A DNA stretch of 64,000 nucleotides from Chelativorans sp. Marseille-P2723 (GCF_902809845.1 NZ_CADDWI010000007.1:279439-343438); one strand, 5' to 3'; counted from the first letter of the stretch, positions 17,137 through 27,714 are shown. Notes: generated by a model from the letters alone, not told the origin. Made by a program: numbers and translations.

Positions 17137-20097
17137 GTGTTTGAAGCGACCGCAAAAGGCGAAGATGGCACGAGGTGGTTCGGTGGTCCGGTCCGCGCGC
17201 TTGCTCCCCTTGATTCTGCTCATGCGCAGGAGGAACTCGCCGACCTTGCGGAGATCGCTGGCGAAAAAAAATGTCCGCGGTTATCCGTGCTTCTTGCAGG
17301 CGATAGCAGATTAGCGGCTTTCCTTGGCGCAGTCTTCAATCTTTCGCCCTATCTGCGGGACTGCGCCCGCTCTATGCCTTGGAGTCTCGAAGCGCTTTTT
17401 GACGAGGGATTGAGGACGCGCCTTGAAGCGCTCAATGCAGCCATAGCTGCCGTGCCGTTTGCCGAAGAGGCAAGCGAAGCCAGTGTCATGAAAGCGCTAC
17501 GCCGTTATAAACGCGAAGCGCATTTCCTGATTGCGCTGGACGATCTGGCCGGTCATGCCGACGTGCGGACGACGGTGGAGAGGCTGAGTACCCTTGCCGG
17601 AAATTGCCTGAACGCCGCTGTCGATTTCCTGCTTCGTGACGCCCATCGGCAAGGCAGATTGCGGTTGGCCGATCCGGCCGAGCCGCGGCCAGGCTGTGGC
17701 TGGATCATACTGGCCATGGGGAAACTGGGCGCTCACGAGTTGAATTACTCCTCCGATATCGACCTCATCGCCCTTATCGATCCTGAAGCTCCGGCCATTC
17801 CTGATCCCATGGAGGCGTCGGAGCTTTTTGTCAGGTTGACGCGGCGCCTGGTAAGGATTCTTCACGATCGCACCGAAGACGGTTACGTTTTCCGCACCGA
17901 TCTGCGGCTTCGCCCAGATCCCGGTTCCACTCCGTTGGCGATCCCGGTGGAGGCGGCGCTCATCTATTACGAAAGCCGCGGCCAGAACTGGGAGCGCGCG
18001 GCGATGATCAAGGCACGGGCGGTCGCAGGCGATGTGAAAGCGGGCGCTGCCTTCCTGGCCGAGCTTCAGCCTTATGTCTGGCGGAAATATCTCGATTTCG
18101 CGGCTATTGCCGACGTTCATTCCATCAAGCGGCAAATCCACGCCCATAAGGGACATGGCGCTATCGCCGTCTTGGGGCACAATGTGAAGCTTGGCCGGGG
18201 AGGAATTCGCGAAATCGAGTTTTTCGTCCAGACTCAGCAATTGATCGCCGGCGGCCGCTTTCCTGAACTGCGTGGCCGTAATACGGCCGAGATGCTCGAC
18301 ATGCTGGCGGAACGCCGCTGGATCACCCGGGAAGCAGGCGACGCAATGATTGCGCAATACTGGTTCCTGCGGCGGGTGGAAAATGCCGTGCAGATGGTGA
18401 GGGACGAACAGACCCATCTGCTTCCTGATACGGATGAGGAGCTCCGCCGCATCGGGTTGATGCTGGGTTATGAGACCGCGGAACACTTTGCGGCGACGTT
18501 CCGCAGAGCATTGCAAACTGTGGAGCAACACTATGCCGCCCTCTTCGAGACGGCACCGCAGCTTACGCGCGGCATGGGCAATCTGGTCTTCACCGGCGAT
18601 GTTGACGATCCCGATACCCTCGCCACGCTCGCCGCGCTCGGTTTCGAACGCCCAAGCGATATATGCCGGGTCATTCGCGGATGGCACTTCGGGCGCTATC
18701 GGGCCACACGATCCGCTGAAGCGCGCGAGCGGCTGACGGAGCTCACGCCGGCGCTTCTGGAAGCTTTCGGCAATACGCGGCGAGCCGACGAGGCGCTGCT
18801 GCGCTTTGACGAGTTTCTTTCCGGACTGCCCGCAGGCATCCAGCTATTCTCGCTCCTGCAATCGCAACCTCGTCTTCTCGACCTGCTGGTGACCATCATG
18901 GGGGCAGCTCCGCGGCTTGCCGCCATCATCACCCGGCGTCCCCATGTCTTTGACGGCCTTTTAGATCCGGCCCTGCTTTCGGAACCGCCAGACCGAGCCT
19001 ACCTTGCAGAACGGCTTAGCATTTTCCTGGCAGGTGCGCGCACGTTCGAGGAGATTCTTGACCGGCTGCGCATCTTTGCTTCCGAGAAGAAGTTTCTGAT
19101 CGGCATTCGGCTCCTAACCGGCAGCATCGATGCCGTTCGTGCCGGAAGGGCCTTCTCCGATCTTGCCGATCTTACCATCGGGGCGGCTTTTAACGCTGTT
19201 CTGGAGGAATTCGCCATTACCCATGGCCATGTGAAGGGCGGTCGCGTTGCGATCCTGGGCATGGGCCGGCTCGGCAGCCGTGAACTGACGGCCGGATCAG
19301 ACGTCGATCTCATTCTGCTATACGATCATGCGCCGGACGCCGACGAATCCGTGGGTGCGAAACCGCTTGCACCTCCGCATTATTATGCACGGCTGACACA
19401 GCGCCTTATCGCTGCCGTCTCGGCGCCCACCGCAGAGGGCGTTCTGTTTGAGCTTGATCTGCGCCTGCGCCCTTCCGGCAACAAGGGGCCAGTGGCAACA
19501 CATATAGACGCTTTCCGAAAATATCAGCGCACCGAGGCCTGGACCTGGGAACATATGGCGCTCACTCGCGGGCGGCCCGTCGCAGGGGACGACACCCTTT
19601 GTCAGGAAGTAAGGGCGGAGGTGGAGGCTATCGTTTCAATGCCGCGCGACTTCGGCAAGCTCGCAAGCGATGCGGTTGAGATGCGGGAGCTTTTGGAGAA
19701 GGAGAAGCCGGCCCGGAGTGTATGGGACCTGAAGCTGGTTTCCGGCGGCGTCATCGACCTGGAATTTATTGCGCAGGTGGCTGCACTGTCGGGCAATGTA
19801 AGTGCATCTCCCCGCCCGAGGGCCACGGGCGAAGCGCTGGCGGTTCTTTCGCCCTCCTTCGCGGATGGCCGGACACGGGACGAACTTGCATCCGCCTACC
19901 GGCTCTACATGGTTGTAACGCAGATTCTGCGCCTCTGCCTTACCGGCCCCCTTGACCCGAAGGATGTGCCTCCGGGCCTTGCCGATCTCCTTTTACGCAG
20001 CGTCGATCTACCGGATATCGGTGTGCTCGAAGCCCATTTGCGAGAGACGGTGAAACGGGTGCGGGAACATTTCGACCGGCTGCTGAAAGGCAGGTAG
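17137..20097 (+). CDS. glnE: bifunctional glutamine synthetase adenylyltransferase/deadenylyltransferase
   Basis: A 986-residue GlnE that adenylylates and deadenylylates glutamine synthetase in response to PII and glutamine. Two nucleotidyltransferase domains are clear. The N-terminal one (about residues 185-215) has MGKLGAHELNYSSDIDLIAL. The C-terminal one (near 705-730) has GMGRLGSRELTAGSDVDLIL. Each carries the GSxxDxD-type metal-binding pair. The second catalytic segments LRPDPGSTPLA and LRLRPSGNKGP follow. The GTG at 17137 is the furthest supported start and gives the normal rhizobial length. The gene is not overlapped by neighbours and ends in a hairpin. Confidence 0.93.
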   Translation: MFEATAKGEDGTRWFGGPVRALAPLDSAHAQEELADLAEIAGEKKCPRLSVLLAGDSRLAAFLGAVFNLSPYLRDCARSMPWSLEALFDEGLRTRLEALNAAIAAVPFAEEASEASVMKALRRYKREAHFLIALDDLAGHADVRTTVERLSTLAGNCLNAAVDFLLRDAHRQGRLRLADPAEPRPGCGWIILAMGKLGAHELNYSSDIDLIALIDPEAPAIPDPMEASELFVRLTRRLVRILHDRTEDGYVFRTDLRLRPDPGSTPLAIPVEAALIYYESRGQNWERAAMIKARAVAGDVKAGAAFLAELQPYVWRKYLDFAAIADVHSIKRQIHAHKGHGAIAVLGHNVKLGRGGIREIEFFVQTQQLIAGGRFPELRGRNTAEMLDMLAERRWITREAGDAMIAQYWFLRRVENAVQMVRDEQTHLLPDTDEELRRIGLMLGYETAEHFAATFRRALQTVEQHYAALFETAPQLTRGMGNLVFTGDVDDPDTLATLAALGFERPSDICRVIRGWHFGRYRATRSAEARERLTELTPALLEAFGNTRRADEALLRFDEFLSGLPAGIQLFSLLQSQPRLLDLLVTIMGAAPRLAAIITRRPHVFDGLLDPALLSEPPDRAYLAERLSIFLAGARTFEEILDRLRIFASEKKFLIGIRLLTGSIDAVRAGRAFSDLADLTIGAAFNAVLEEFAITHGHVKGGRVAILGMGRLGSRELTAGSDVDLILLYDHAPDADESVGAKPLAPPHYYARLTQRLIAAVSAPTAEGVLFELDLRLRPSGNKGPVATHIDAFRKYQRTEAWTWEHMALTRGRPVAGDDTLCQEVRAEVEAIVSMPRDFGKLASDAVEMRELLEKEKPARSVWDLKLVSGGVIDLEFIAQVAALSGNVSASPRPRATGEALAVLSPSFADGRTRDELASAYRLYMVVTQILRLCLTGPLDPKDVPPGLADLLLRSVDLPDIGVLEAHLRETVKRVREHFDRLLKGR

Positions 20098-20139
20098 AAT
20101 TTCCAGGAAAAATGGATCTCGTTTTTCCGCTGGGAATTC
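20097..20139. terminator. bidirectional hairpin between glnE and pleC-like gene
   Basis: A long imperfect inverted repeat spans the convergent gap. The left arm is GAATTTCCAGGAAAAA (20097-20112), and the right arm (20122-20139) reads TTTTTCCGCTGGGAATTC. They pair almost completely, with a two-base bulge and one mismatch. The A-run and T-run at the loop side suit termination in both directions between the convergent glnE and the minus-strand kinase. Confidence 0.55.
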
Positions 20140-20188
20140 CGATAAACGGGAACTTAGGACGTTTCTCTTTCCGTGAACGCTTGACGAC

Positions 20189-22504
20189 CTAAGCCGCGAT
20201 GGCCTGCGAACGGATCGGCAGGCGCACGGAAACGACGGTGCCTTTACCTTCCGTGGAACGGATGCGCAGCGCCCCGCCATGAAGCTCGGCAAGCGAGCGG
20301 GATATGGCAAGCCCGAGACCTGAGCCGTTATGGCTCTTGGAAAACTGGTTTTCCACCTGCTCGAATGGCCGCCCCAGCTTCTTGAGGGCAGCGCGGGGAA
20401 TCCCGCATCCGGTATCCTCGATCGTCAGCGTCACATAGCGCGGATAGGCGCGCGCCCTCAGCAAAACCTTCCCGCCATTCCCAGTGAACTTCACCGCGTT
20501 GGACATGAGGTTGATGAGAATCTGCTTTACCGCGCGCGGATCGGCATGAAGCGGAAGGGTGGGGGGAATATCGGTATCCACTTCAATATTCTTCTTGCCC
20601 GCTTGCAACGAAACGACCCGCACCGTTTCACTGATAATGGGGCGCAGGTCTACTTCCTCGGGATTGATGGAGAACTGCCCGGCCTCGATCTTGGACATGT
20701 CGAGTATGTCGTTGATGACGCCCAGGAGGTAGGTGCCACTCGCATAAATGTCGCCGAGATATTCCTCGTAGCGCTCCGAACCGAGTGGGCCAAACAATTT
20801 TGACTGCATGAGCTCGGAAAAGCCGATGATCGCGTTCAGCGGCGTACGCAGTTCATGCGACATGTTGGCGAGGAACTCGGATTTCGCGCGGTTTGCCGCC
20901 TCCGCACGCTCGGTCTCGCGCATATATTTGCGATTGAGCTCCACAAGCTCCTCACTTCGTTCCTGCTCGGCCCGGCGTGCCAGCGAAAGGTCGTGAATCG
21001 TTGCCATGAGCCGGCGTTCGCTTTCGACCAGCTTTTCCTGATGCTTCTTGATCTGCGTAATGTCGGTACCCACCGAGACGGTGCCGCCGTCGCGAGTCTT
21101 CAGCTCCGTTACCTGCAACCAGCGCCCATCGGCAAGCTGCCGTTCGTAGGTCACGCCTGCGCGCGCGTCTGCCGCGCCTGTCAGGCGTCGCTCGTAGGGC
21201 ACGGGGGTCATCTGGGATTCGATTGCCTGCCGGCTCACGCCCGGCACGATCTCCTCGCGCGAAAGCCCTGTGTCCTGCTGGTACTTGCTGTTGCACATCA
21301 CAAGCCTGCCTGCGGCATCCCAAAGCACAAAGGACTCGGTGATGTTTTCGATGGCGGTGCGCAGCCGCTGGTCTGCCACCTCCGATTGCTGGACGAGCGT
21401 GCGCTGTTCCGTAATGTCCACGGCAATACCGATCAGGTGAATTTCGGGCGCATTGGGATCGACCACCTGCGCTCTCGCCCGTGTCCAGATCCAGCGGCCG
21501 TCCGCATGACGCATACGGAAGATCTTATCGATGTGATCGATTTCACGTGCGACTATGCGGTTTGCGACCGAGAACAAGTCAGCATCGTCGGGATGGATCA
21601 GGCTTGCGACATCGCCGAAGGACAGCATGACATCAGCGGCTTGATAACCCAGCATCTCGTACATGGAACGTGACCAGTACATCTTTCCGCGTGCCATGTC
21701 CCAGTCCCACAGGCCGCATTTGCCGCGCGCCAGGGCAAGGTCGATCCGCTGATGGGCCTGAAGATAGATCCGGTCCGCCGTCTGCGCGCGCGCTGCCTGA
21801 CTGAAATAGCCGTAAAGGATGATGATCAGTACGCCTGCCGTGAGAACAAAGAGCGTCACGTTCAAAGAAGCTGCGCGCCGCCAATCGCTGAAGATACTAT
21901 CCTGCTTGGCAAGCGCTAGCGCGGCTCCCCCTTCATCGCTCAGAACGGTTGCGGAAGCCAGCCAGTCGGCGCCCCCAATGCGAACATCGAGTACGCCCGC
22001 TCGTTCTCCAAACATGAACAGGGGCTGGCCGCCGGAGATGAAGGCATCGAGCGGCCGCCCTAGCATCTCCTGACCTTCCGGCGAGGTGGCAAGCACCACG
22101 AAACGCGCATCGGTGACGGCGAGCATGTAATCACCACGTCCGGCGCGCAATGCTGCCTGATCGATGAGTTGCTGAAGCCGCTGTGTATCCGGGATGCTGC
22201 CCTCGTCGGCGAGCTCTATAGACTGGGCGAGATTGTTCGCCGTCAGACCCAGCAGCGTTCTGGCATCGCGCTCAATGTCCTCATGCCAGCTCATGAGAGT
22301 GAGAAAGCGCGTCGCGGCAATCACAAGCAGGAAGAGGATGATAAGGACGGGAATAGCCCGCCGCAGATAAGGCTCCAGCGCCAGGAGGCGCTCATAGGCG
22401 GGCGCAGCGATTACCTTGGCATTGCCGGCAAGGACGGCTTCGCGCTCGCTTCTCCGCTTTGAAAGCGCGCTTCCAGGCAATGTCCACGCGTTCCCCCGTG
22501 TCAT
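20189..22504 (-). CDS. pleC: PleC/PdhS-like PAS sensor histidine kinase
   Basis: A 771-residue membrane kinase. Membrane segments lie near residues 51-70 and 213-233 with an extracytoplasmic sensing loop between. At least two PAS domains follow (about 255-385 and 390-500), and a short coiled coil leads to the H-box FLANMSHELRTPLNAIIGFS near 545. After it comes a stretch (LFGPLGSERYEEYLGDIY, INDILDMSKIEAG) that is the hallmark of the PleC/PdhS cell-cycle kinases acting on DivK. ATPase boxes: NLMSNAVKFT, EDTGCGIP, GSGLGLAIS. In S. meliloti the pleC gene also lies next to glnE. No receiver domain is present. The specific pleC name is inferred from motif and synteny. Confidence 0.72.
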   Translation of the reverse strand: MTRGNAWTLPGSALSKRRSEREAVLAGNAKVIAAPAYERLLALEPYLRRAIPVLIILFLLVIAATRFLTLMSWHEDIERDARTLLGLTANNLAQSIELADEGSIPDTQRLQQLIDQAALRAGRGDYMLAVTDARFVVLATSPEGQEMLGRPLDAFISGGQPLFMFGERAGVLDVRIGGADWLASATVLSDEGGAALALAKQDSIFSDWRRAASLNVTLFVLTAGVLIIILYGYFSQAARAQTADRIYLQAHQRIDLALARGKCGLWDWDMARGKMYWSRSMYEMLGYQAADVMLSFGDVASLIHPDDADLFSVANRIVAREIDHIDKIFRMRHADGRWIWTRARAQVVDPNAPEIHLIGIAVDITEQRTLVQQSEVADQRLRTAIENITESFVLWDAAGRLVMCNSKYQQDTGLSREEIVPGVSRQAIESQMTPVPYERRLTGAADARAGVTYERQLADGRWLQVTELKTRDGGTVSVGTDITQIKKHQEKLVESERRLMATIHDLSLARRAEQERSEELVELNRKYMRETERAEAANRAKSEFLANMSHELRTPLNAIIGFSELMQSKLFGPLGSERYEEYLGDIYASGTYLLGVINDILDMSKIEAGQFSINPEEVDLRPIISETVRVVSLQAGKKNIEVDTDIPPTLPLHADPRAVKQILINLMSNAVKFTGNGGKVLLRARAYPRYVTLTIEDTGCGIPRAALKKLGRPFEQVENQFSKSHNGSGLGLAISRSLAELHGGALRIRSTEGKGTVVSVRLPIRSQAIAA

Positions 22505-22638
22505 ATGATGGGGCCCCTCAAAATAGTTTTGTTGCCGCTAGTCGATTCGCGAACGCGTACCTGCGAATCGCCACTAAGGAATCAAAGGCGATTCCCCTTG
22601 TCCAGAGGGCAGCGAAAAAATGGCAATCAGCGGCGCTT

Positions 22639-25284
22639 CTAGGCCAGCGTACGCTCGATGATATCGTTGAGGTCGCGCGAGAGTCCCCGCTTGCGCGCTA
22701 TCATCGAAAGAGCTTCGCGCGCATGCTCCTGGCGTCCTTTCTCCAGCGACCGCCAGGACCGGAAGGCGATGGCCAACCGTGCAGCCACTTGCGGATTGTG
22801 CTCTTCGACGTTTAGGACGGTTTGCGCGGTAAAACGGTAACCTTCCCCATCGGCCCTATGGAAGCCTGTCTGATTGCTTGAGGCGAATGCCCCGATGAGC
22901 GAACGGACGCGGTTGGGGTTGGTGATCGAGAATGCCGGATGCTCCATCAGCTCGCGCACAAGGTCCACTGTCTTTTCGCCGGGAATGGTCGACTGAATGA
23001 GGAACCACTTGTCGAGCACCAACGGGTTGTCGCGATAACGTTTCTCGAAGTGCTTGAGCGCCTTTTGGGCTGCGGCGCTGTCTGGAAACTGGTGGGCGAG
23101 CACGGAAAGGGCGGCGGCGCGGTCCGTCATGTTCTTCGCGCTCTCGAATTGGGAAAGGGCAAGCGACGGCTCGCTGGATTCAGCGGCAAGATATTCAAGC
23201 AAGACATTGCGCAGCGCGCGCTTGCCCGCGCTTTCCGCATCTGCGCTGAACGGCAAATGGTCCGCAAGATCTGAATATTCGCACATGAATGTCTTGCTGG
23301 CGGCATTGGCGATCGCCAGACGCAGAGACTTGCGTGCTGCGGCAATGGCGTCGGGGTCGACATTGCTGCCCATCTCGCGGGCGATGTCGGCCTCCGCAGG
23401 CAATGTCAGCGCCAGCGCGCGATAAGCGGCCTCAAGCGAAGTATCTGATGCGATTGCGGCAGGATAGTCGAGAATGGCCGCGCTGAACTCGGGTTCACTG
23501 CCGGCGCGTATGGATGCCGCGGCGCGGATGAGCTCATCGGTAAACAGCCAGTTGAGCGACTGCCAACGGGAAAACAGGTCCTGGTCATGCCTTGCAAGGA
23601 ACATGTGATCCTCTTGCCGCATCGTAAGCGACAGGTTGATAGGCGCCGAGAAACCACGGTTGATCGAGAGTACCGGCCGGGCGCCAACGCCACGGAAACG
23701 AACCAGATGACGCTTCGCGCGCAGATGGATGACACCACCTTCGACATCCGCGCCTTCCGCGAACTCATATTCGATATCCTGGCCGTCTGGACCCAAAAGG
23801 CCGAATGCCAGTGGAATGTGCATGGGGCGCTTGTGTGTCTCAGATGGCGTTGATGGAATGAACTGCTCCATCTCCAGGGAATATTCGCTGGTATCGGCGT
23901 CGTAATGGGGATGAACGGTTACGGCTGGCGTTCCCGCCTGATGGTACCACAATGCGAATTGCGAAAGGTCGTGGTTCGAGACCTCCTCAAAACACGCCAG
24001 GAAGTCTTCGATTGTGACGGCTTGCCCGTCATGCCGATCGAAATAGAGGTCCATAGCGGCGCGAAAGGGTTCGGCGCCAAGGATGGTGCGGATCATGCGG
24101 ACCACTTCCGCGCCTTTTTCATAGACGGTCGGCGTGTAGAAATTGTTGATCTCGCGGTACCGGCGCGGCCGAACTGGATGGGCGAGCGGACCCTGATCCT
24201 CGGGAAATTGAAGGGCTTTCAGGGTTTTCACCTCTGCGATGCGCTTTACGGGGCGTGAACGCTGATCAGCGGAGAATTCATGATCTCGATAAACGGTCAA
24301 CCCCTCCTTCAGGCAAAGCTGGAACCAATCGCGGCAAGTGATTCGATTGCCTGTCCAATTGTGAAAATATTCATGTGCAATGATGGCTTCGATATTGGCG
24401 TAGTCATGGTCCGTCGCCGTGTCCGGTTCCGCCAGAACATATTTGTCATTGAAGATATTCAGGCCCTTGTTCTCCATCGCGCCCATGTTGAAGTCCGATA
24501 CGGCGACAATGTTGAAAACGTTCAGATCGTATTCCCTTCCGAAATGCTCCTCGTCCCACCGCATGGAACGCTTCAGCGCGTCCATGGCATAGGTTGCGCG
24601 CGCCTCCTTGCCATGCTCCACATAGATGCCGAGGCTCACCTTGCGCCCCGAGGCGGTCGTGAAGCTGTCATGCAGCGCGCCAAGGTCACCCGCGACCAGG
24701 GCGAAGAGGTAGGACGGCTTAGGGAAGGGATCGTGCCACACCGCATAATGCCATCCATCCTCAAGCCGCCCGCTTTCGACGGGATTGCCATTGGAAAGAA
24801 GCAGCGGTGCCTCGCTCCTTCGAGCCTCTATCCGCACGCGATAGACGGAAAGTATGTCCGGGCGGTCAAGGAAATAGGTGATGCGGCGGAAGCCCTCCGC
24901 TTCGCACTGGGTGCAGAAAACACCGTTGGAAAGATAAAGGCCCATTAGCGCCTTGTTGGCGGCTGGGTTGAGGCGCGTGCCAATGGTCAGGCAGAAGCGT
25001 TCGGCGGACGGCAGCTTACTGATCGTCAGGCTATCATGTGCCGCTTCGTAGGAAGAGCCATCGGCGCGCTCGCCATCGATGAGCAAGTAATCCAGCGAAA
25101 GCCCATCTCCATCCAGCACGAGAGGCCTGGCGCCCTCCACACCGGACCGGCGCTCCACGGTGAGCGTTGCCGTCACCTCGGTTTCATGCGCATCCAGCCT
25201 GAACGCAAGATCCACCTGCGGAATGAGATATTCGCTCGGACGGTAATCTTCCAAGCGGAATATCTGGCCGGTATCGGTGCGCAT
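22639..25284 (-). CDS. pepN: aminopeptidase N
   Basis: An 881-residue M1-family zinc metallo-aminopeptidase that removes N-terminal residues from peptides in the cytoplasm. The substrate-binding GAMEN motif lies at residues 268-272 and the zinc site HEYFH at 304-308, with the third ligand Glu327, exactly 18 residues later (HEXXH-18-E). The N-terminal bowl domain, catalytic domain and helical C-terminal domain are all present and the length matches the proteobacterial PepN group. I start at the ATG at 25284 (MRTDTGQIF); a 14-residue extension to 25326 looks non-coding. It is divergent from the molybdopterin subunit gene. Confidence 0.93.
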   Translation of the reverse strand: MRTDTGQIFRLEDYRPSEYLIPQVDLAFRLDAHETEVTATLTVERRSGVEGARPLVLDGDGLSLDYLLIDGERADGSSYEAAHDSLTISKLPSAERFCLTIGTRLNPAANKALMGLYLSNGVFCTQCEAEGFRRITYFLDRPDILSVYRVRIEARRSEAPLLLSNGNPVESGRLEDGWHYAVWHDPFPKPSYLFALVAGDLGALHDSFTTASGRKVSLGIYVEHGKEARATYAMDALKRSMRWDEEHFGREYDLNVFNIVAVSDFNMGAMENKGLNIFNDKYVLAEPDTATDHDYANIEAIIAHEYFHNWTGNRITCRDWFQLCLKEGLTVYRDHEFSADQRSRPVKRIAEVKTLKALQFPEDQGPLAHPVRPRRYREINNFYTPTVYEKGAEVVRMIRTILGAEPFRAAMDLYFDRHDGQAVTIEDFLACFEEVSNHDLSQFALWYHQAGTPAVTVHPHYDADTSEYSLEMEQFIPSTPSETHKRPMHIPLAFGLLGPDGQDIEYEFAEGADVEGGVIHLRAKRHLVRFRGVGARPVLSINRGFSAPINLSLTMRQEDHMFLARHDQDLFSRWQSLNWLFTDELIRAAASIRAGSEPEFSAAILDYPAAIASDTSLEAAYRALALTLPAEADIAREMGSNVDPDAIAAARKSLRLAIANAASKTFMCEYSDLADHLPFSADAESAGKRALRNVLLEYLAAESSEPSLALSQFESAKNMTDRAAALSVLAHQFPDSAAAQKALKHFEKRYRDNPLVLDKWFLIQSTIPGEKTVDLVRELMEHPAFSITNPNRVRSLIGAFASSNQTGFHRADGEGYRFTAQTVLNVEEHNPQVAARLAIAFRSWRSLEKGRQEHAREALSMIARKRGLSRDLNDIIERTLA

Positions 25285-25407
25285 CGTGTTCTCCCGGTGG
25301 ATCGAGCAGGCCGTGTGGCCCAACAATTTTCAGCTTGGCTCTTTACACGAAGCAGACCGTCGACAACACTACTGCTTCTTTCGGCCCGCTCTCTCAAGGA
25401 CATTGTT

Positions 25408-27714
25408 ATGGCTGTCTTCACACCGAAATTCGGTATGGGCGCATCCGTGTTGCGCAGGGAGGACGAAAGCTTCATCCGCGGGCAGGGCCGGTACACGGAT
25501 GACATCGCGCCGGACGGCCTCTTGCATGGTCATGTGGTGCGCTCGCCGATGGCAAATGCGCGCTTCACCATCGCCTCGGTGGAGGAGGCAAGGGCGGCGC
25601 CAGGCGTGCACCTCGTTCTTACCGGCACGGATTTGGCTCATCTTGGCGATTTGAAATCCACAGCCATGCGAAAGCAGCCGGACGGCAGCCGCGCTCCAAC
25701 GCGTGACATCCCCATTCTCTGCCGTGAGCATGTACGCTATGTGGGCGACGCCGTGGCCTTTATCGTTGCCGATACACGCGCCCAGGCGCAGGATGCGGCC
25801 GACCTCATCGAAATTGACTATGAGGACGAAGAGCCCGTAACCGATGCTGCGACGGCTCTATCGGAAGATGCGCCGCTGGTGTGGCCGGAGCTTGGCTCGA
25901 ACCGCGCATTCCTTTTTCGCATTGGGGAGGAGGAGGCGACAAACGAGGCCTTCCGGAACGCGCAGCGCGTTGTTCGCATTTCCTTTCGCAACAACCGACT
26001 CGTCTGCAACTATATGGAGCCTCGCTCGGCGATCGGGGAGTGGCGCGGCGACGAGGAACGATTCGTACTGACCGCCGGCAGCCAGGGCGTCCACTCCATG
26101 CGCCGCATCCTGTGCAGCCAGGTGTTCAACATTCCGCAAGAGAAGTTGCGCGTAGTGACGCCGGATGTGGGAGGCGGTTTTGGCACCAAGGCGTTTGTCT
26201 ACCGCGAATACGCACTGGTTCTGGAGGCAGCGAAGCGTCTCGGGCGACCGGTCAAATGGACCAGCGAGCGCAGCGAACACTTCCTGACCGATGCACATGG
26301 CCGCGACAATTTGGCGACGGCAGAAATGGCCCTCGACGCGGATGGACGCTTTCTGGGCCTGCGTATCGATCTTGTGGCGAATATGGGCGCCTATATCTCC
26401 CAATATGCTCCCAGTATTCCTTATCTCGGCGCTTCGATGTCGACCGGCGTCTACGATATACCAGCCCTCGATGTCACCGTTCTGGGGATCTACACGAACA
26501 CCTGCCCGGTAGATGCATATCGCGGAGCAGGAAGGCCGGAGGCGGCGTTCCTCATTGAAAAACTCGTCGACGAATGCGCGCGCCAGACCGGATATGCCCC
26601 TGACGAGATCCGCCGACGCAATTTCATCAGGCCGGAGCAGTTCCCTTATCGGACACCAGCCGGCAGGGTCTACGATGTGGGTGAATTCGAGGCCCATATG
26701 GATCTTGCCATGGAGCGGGCGAGCTGGAACGATTTTGAGGCCAGGTTGCAGGAAGCTCGGGAGCGCGGACGGATCCGGGGCATCGGAATGGCAACCTATG
26801 TCGAGGCCTGCGCTTTCGCCGGTTCGGAACCGGCGCATCTGACACTGAACGAGGACGGTACAGTAACGCTGGCCATCGGCACCCAGACCAATGGCCAGGG
26901 ACACGCAACCGCCTATTCACAACTGGTCGCGCAGAAGCTCAACATCGGCATTGGCCGCATCCGCGTTCATCAGGGCGATACGGACGTGCTGGATAAGGGC
27001 GGCGGTACGGGGGGCTCCCGCTCCATCCCGCTCGGTGGCGTGTCTGCGGTGCACGCCGGAGAGGATCTTGCCAAAAAAATCCGCGGGATCGCCGCAGAGG
27101 AACTTGAGGCATCCGCTGCAGACATTGAGCTTCAAGATGGCGTTGCGCGCATTGTCGGGACGGACCGCTTCATGGATTTCGCCGCAATCGCGAAGGCGGC
27201 GAAAAGCCCCGGGGACCTGAAGGGCTTTGGCGAGTTTGTACAGGAGGAAGCCACATATCCGAACGGGACGCACATCTGCGAAGTGGAAATCGACCCCTCC
27301 ACGGGCGCTACCCAAATCGTCGGATATACGGTCGTGGATGATTTCGGAGCAACCGTGAACCCGGTTCTTCTTGCAGGCCAGGTTCATGGCGGCATTGTCC
27401 AGGGGGTGGGACAGGCGCTTACGGAGAACACCATTTACAGCGAGGATGGGCAGCTCTTGACCGGAAGCTTCATGGATTATGGAATGCCGCGCGCCGACCT
27501 GATGCCCTTCATCCATTTCGAAACGCGCAATGTGCCTTCGACGACCAACGCGCTTGGCATAAAGGGTGCCGGGGAGGCTGGTACGATCGGCGCAACGCCA
27601 GCGGTTATGAATGCGGTGACAGATGCGCTGTACCGTGCCTATGGCATTTCGCATATCGAGATGCCGGCCACTCCTGCCCGCATCTGGCAAGCCATCATGG
27701 AAGGCAAGGCATAA
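25408..27714 (+). CDS. xanthine dehydrogenase-family molybdopterin subunit (form II CoxL-like), orphan
   Basis: A 768-residue large subunit of the molybdenum hydroxylase family (CO dehydrogenase, aldehyde and purine oxidases). It starts MAVFTPKFGMGASVLRREDE, followed by the fused a/b-hammerhead domain. The active-site loop near residues 369-375 reads AYRGAGR, the form II sequence; true CO dehydrogenase has AYxCSFR. So CO oxidation should not be assumed. The catalytic-Glu region GAGEAGTIGATP is intact near the C-terminus. The usual FAD-binding and 2Fe-2S subunit genes are not on either side: pepN is upstream and a drug/metabolite transporter downstream. Partners must be encoded elsewhere. The substrate is unknown. 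Confidence 0.85.
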   Translation: MAVFTPKFGMGASVLRREDESFIRGQGRYTDDIAPDGLLHGHVVRSPMANARFTIASVEEARAAPGVHLVLTGTDLAHLGDLKSTAMRKQPDGSRAPTRDIPILCREHVRYVGDAVAFIVADTRAQAQDAADLIEIDYEDEEPVTDAATALSEDAPLVWPELGSNRAFLFRIGEEEATNEAFRNAQRVVRISFRNNRLVCNYMEPRSAIGEWRGDEERFVLTAGSQGVHSMRRILCSQVFNIPQEKLRVVTPDVGGGFGTKAFVYREYALVLEAAKRLGRPVKWTSERSEHFLTDAHGRDNLATAEMALDADGRFLGLRIDLVANMGAYISQYAPSIPYLGASMSTGVYDIPALDVTVLGIYTNTCPVDAYRGAGRPEAAFLIEKLVDECARQTGYAPDEIRRRNFIRPEQFPYRTPAGRVYDVGEFEAHMDLAMERASWNDFEARLQEARERGRIRGIGMATYVEACAFAGSEPAHLTLNEDGTVTLAIGTQTNGQGHATAYSQLVAQKLNIGIGRIRVHQGDTDVLDKGGGTGGSRSIPLGGVSAVHAGEDLAKKIRGIAAEELEASAADIELQDGVARIVGTDRFMDFAAIAKAAKSPGDLKGFGEFVQEEATYPNGTHICEVEIDPSTGATQIVGYTVVDDFGATVNPVLLAGQVHGGIVQGVGQALTENTIYSEDGQLLTGSFMDYGMPRADLMPFIHFETRNVPSTTNALGIKGAGEAGTIGATPAVMNAVTDALYRAYGISHIEMPATPARIWQAIMEGKA

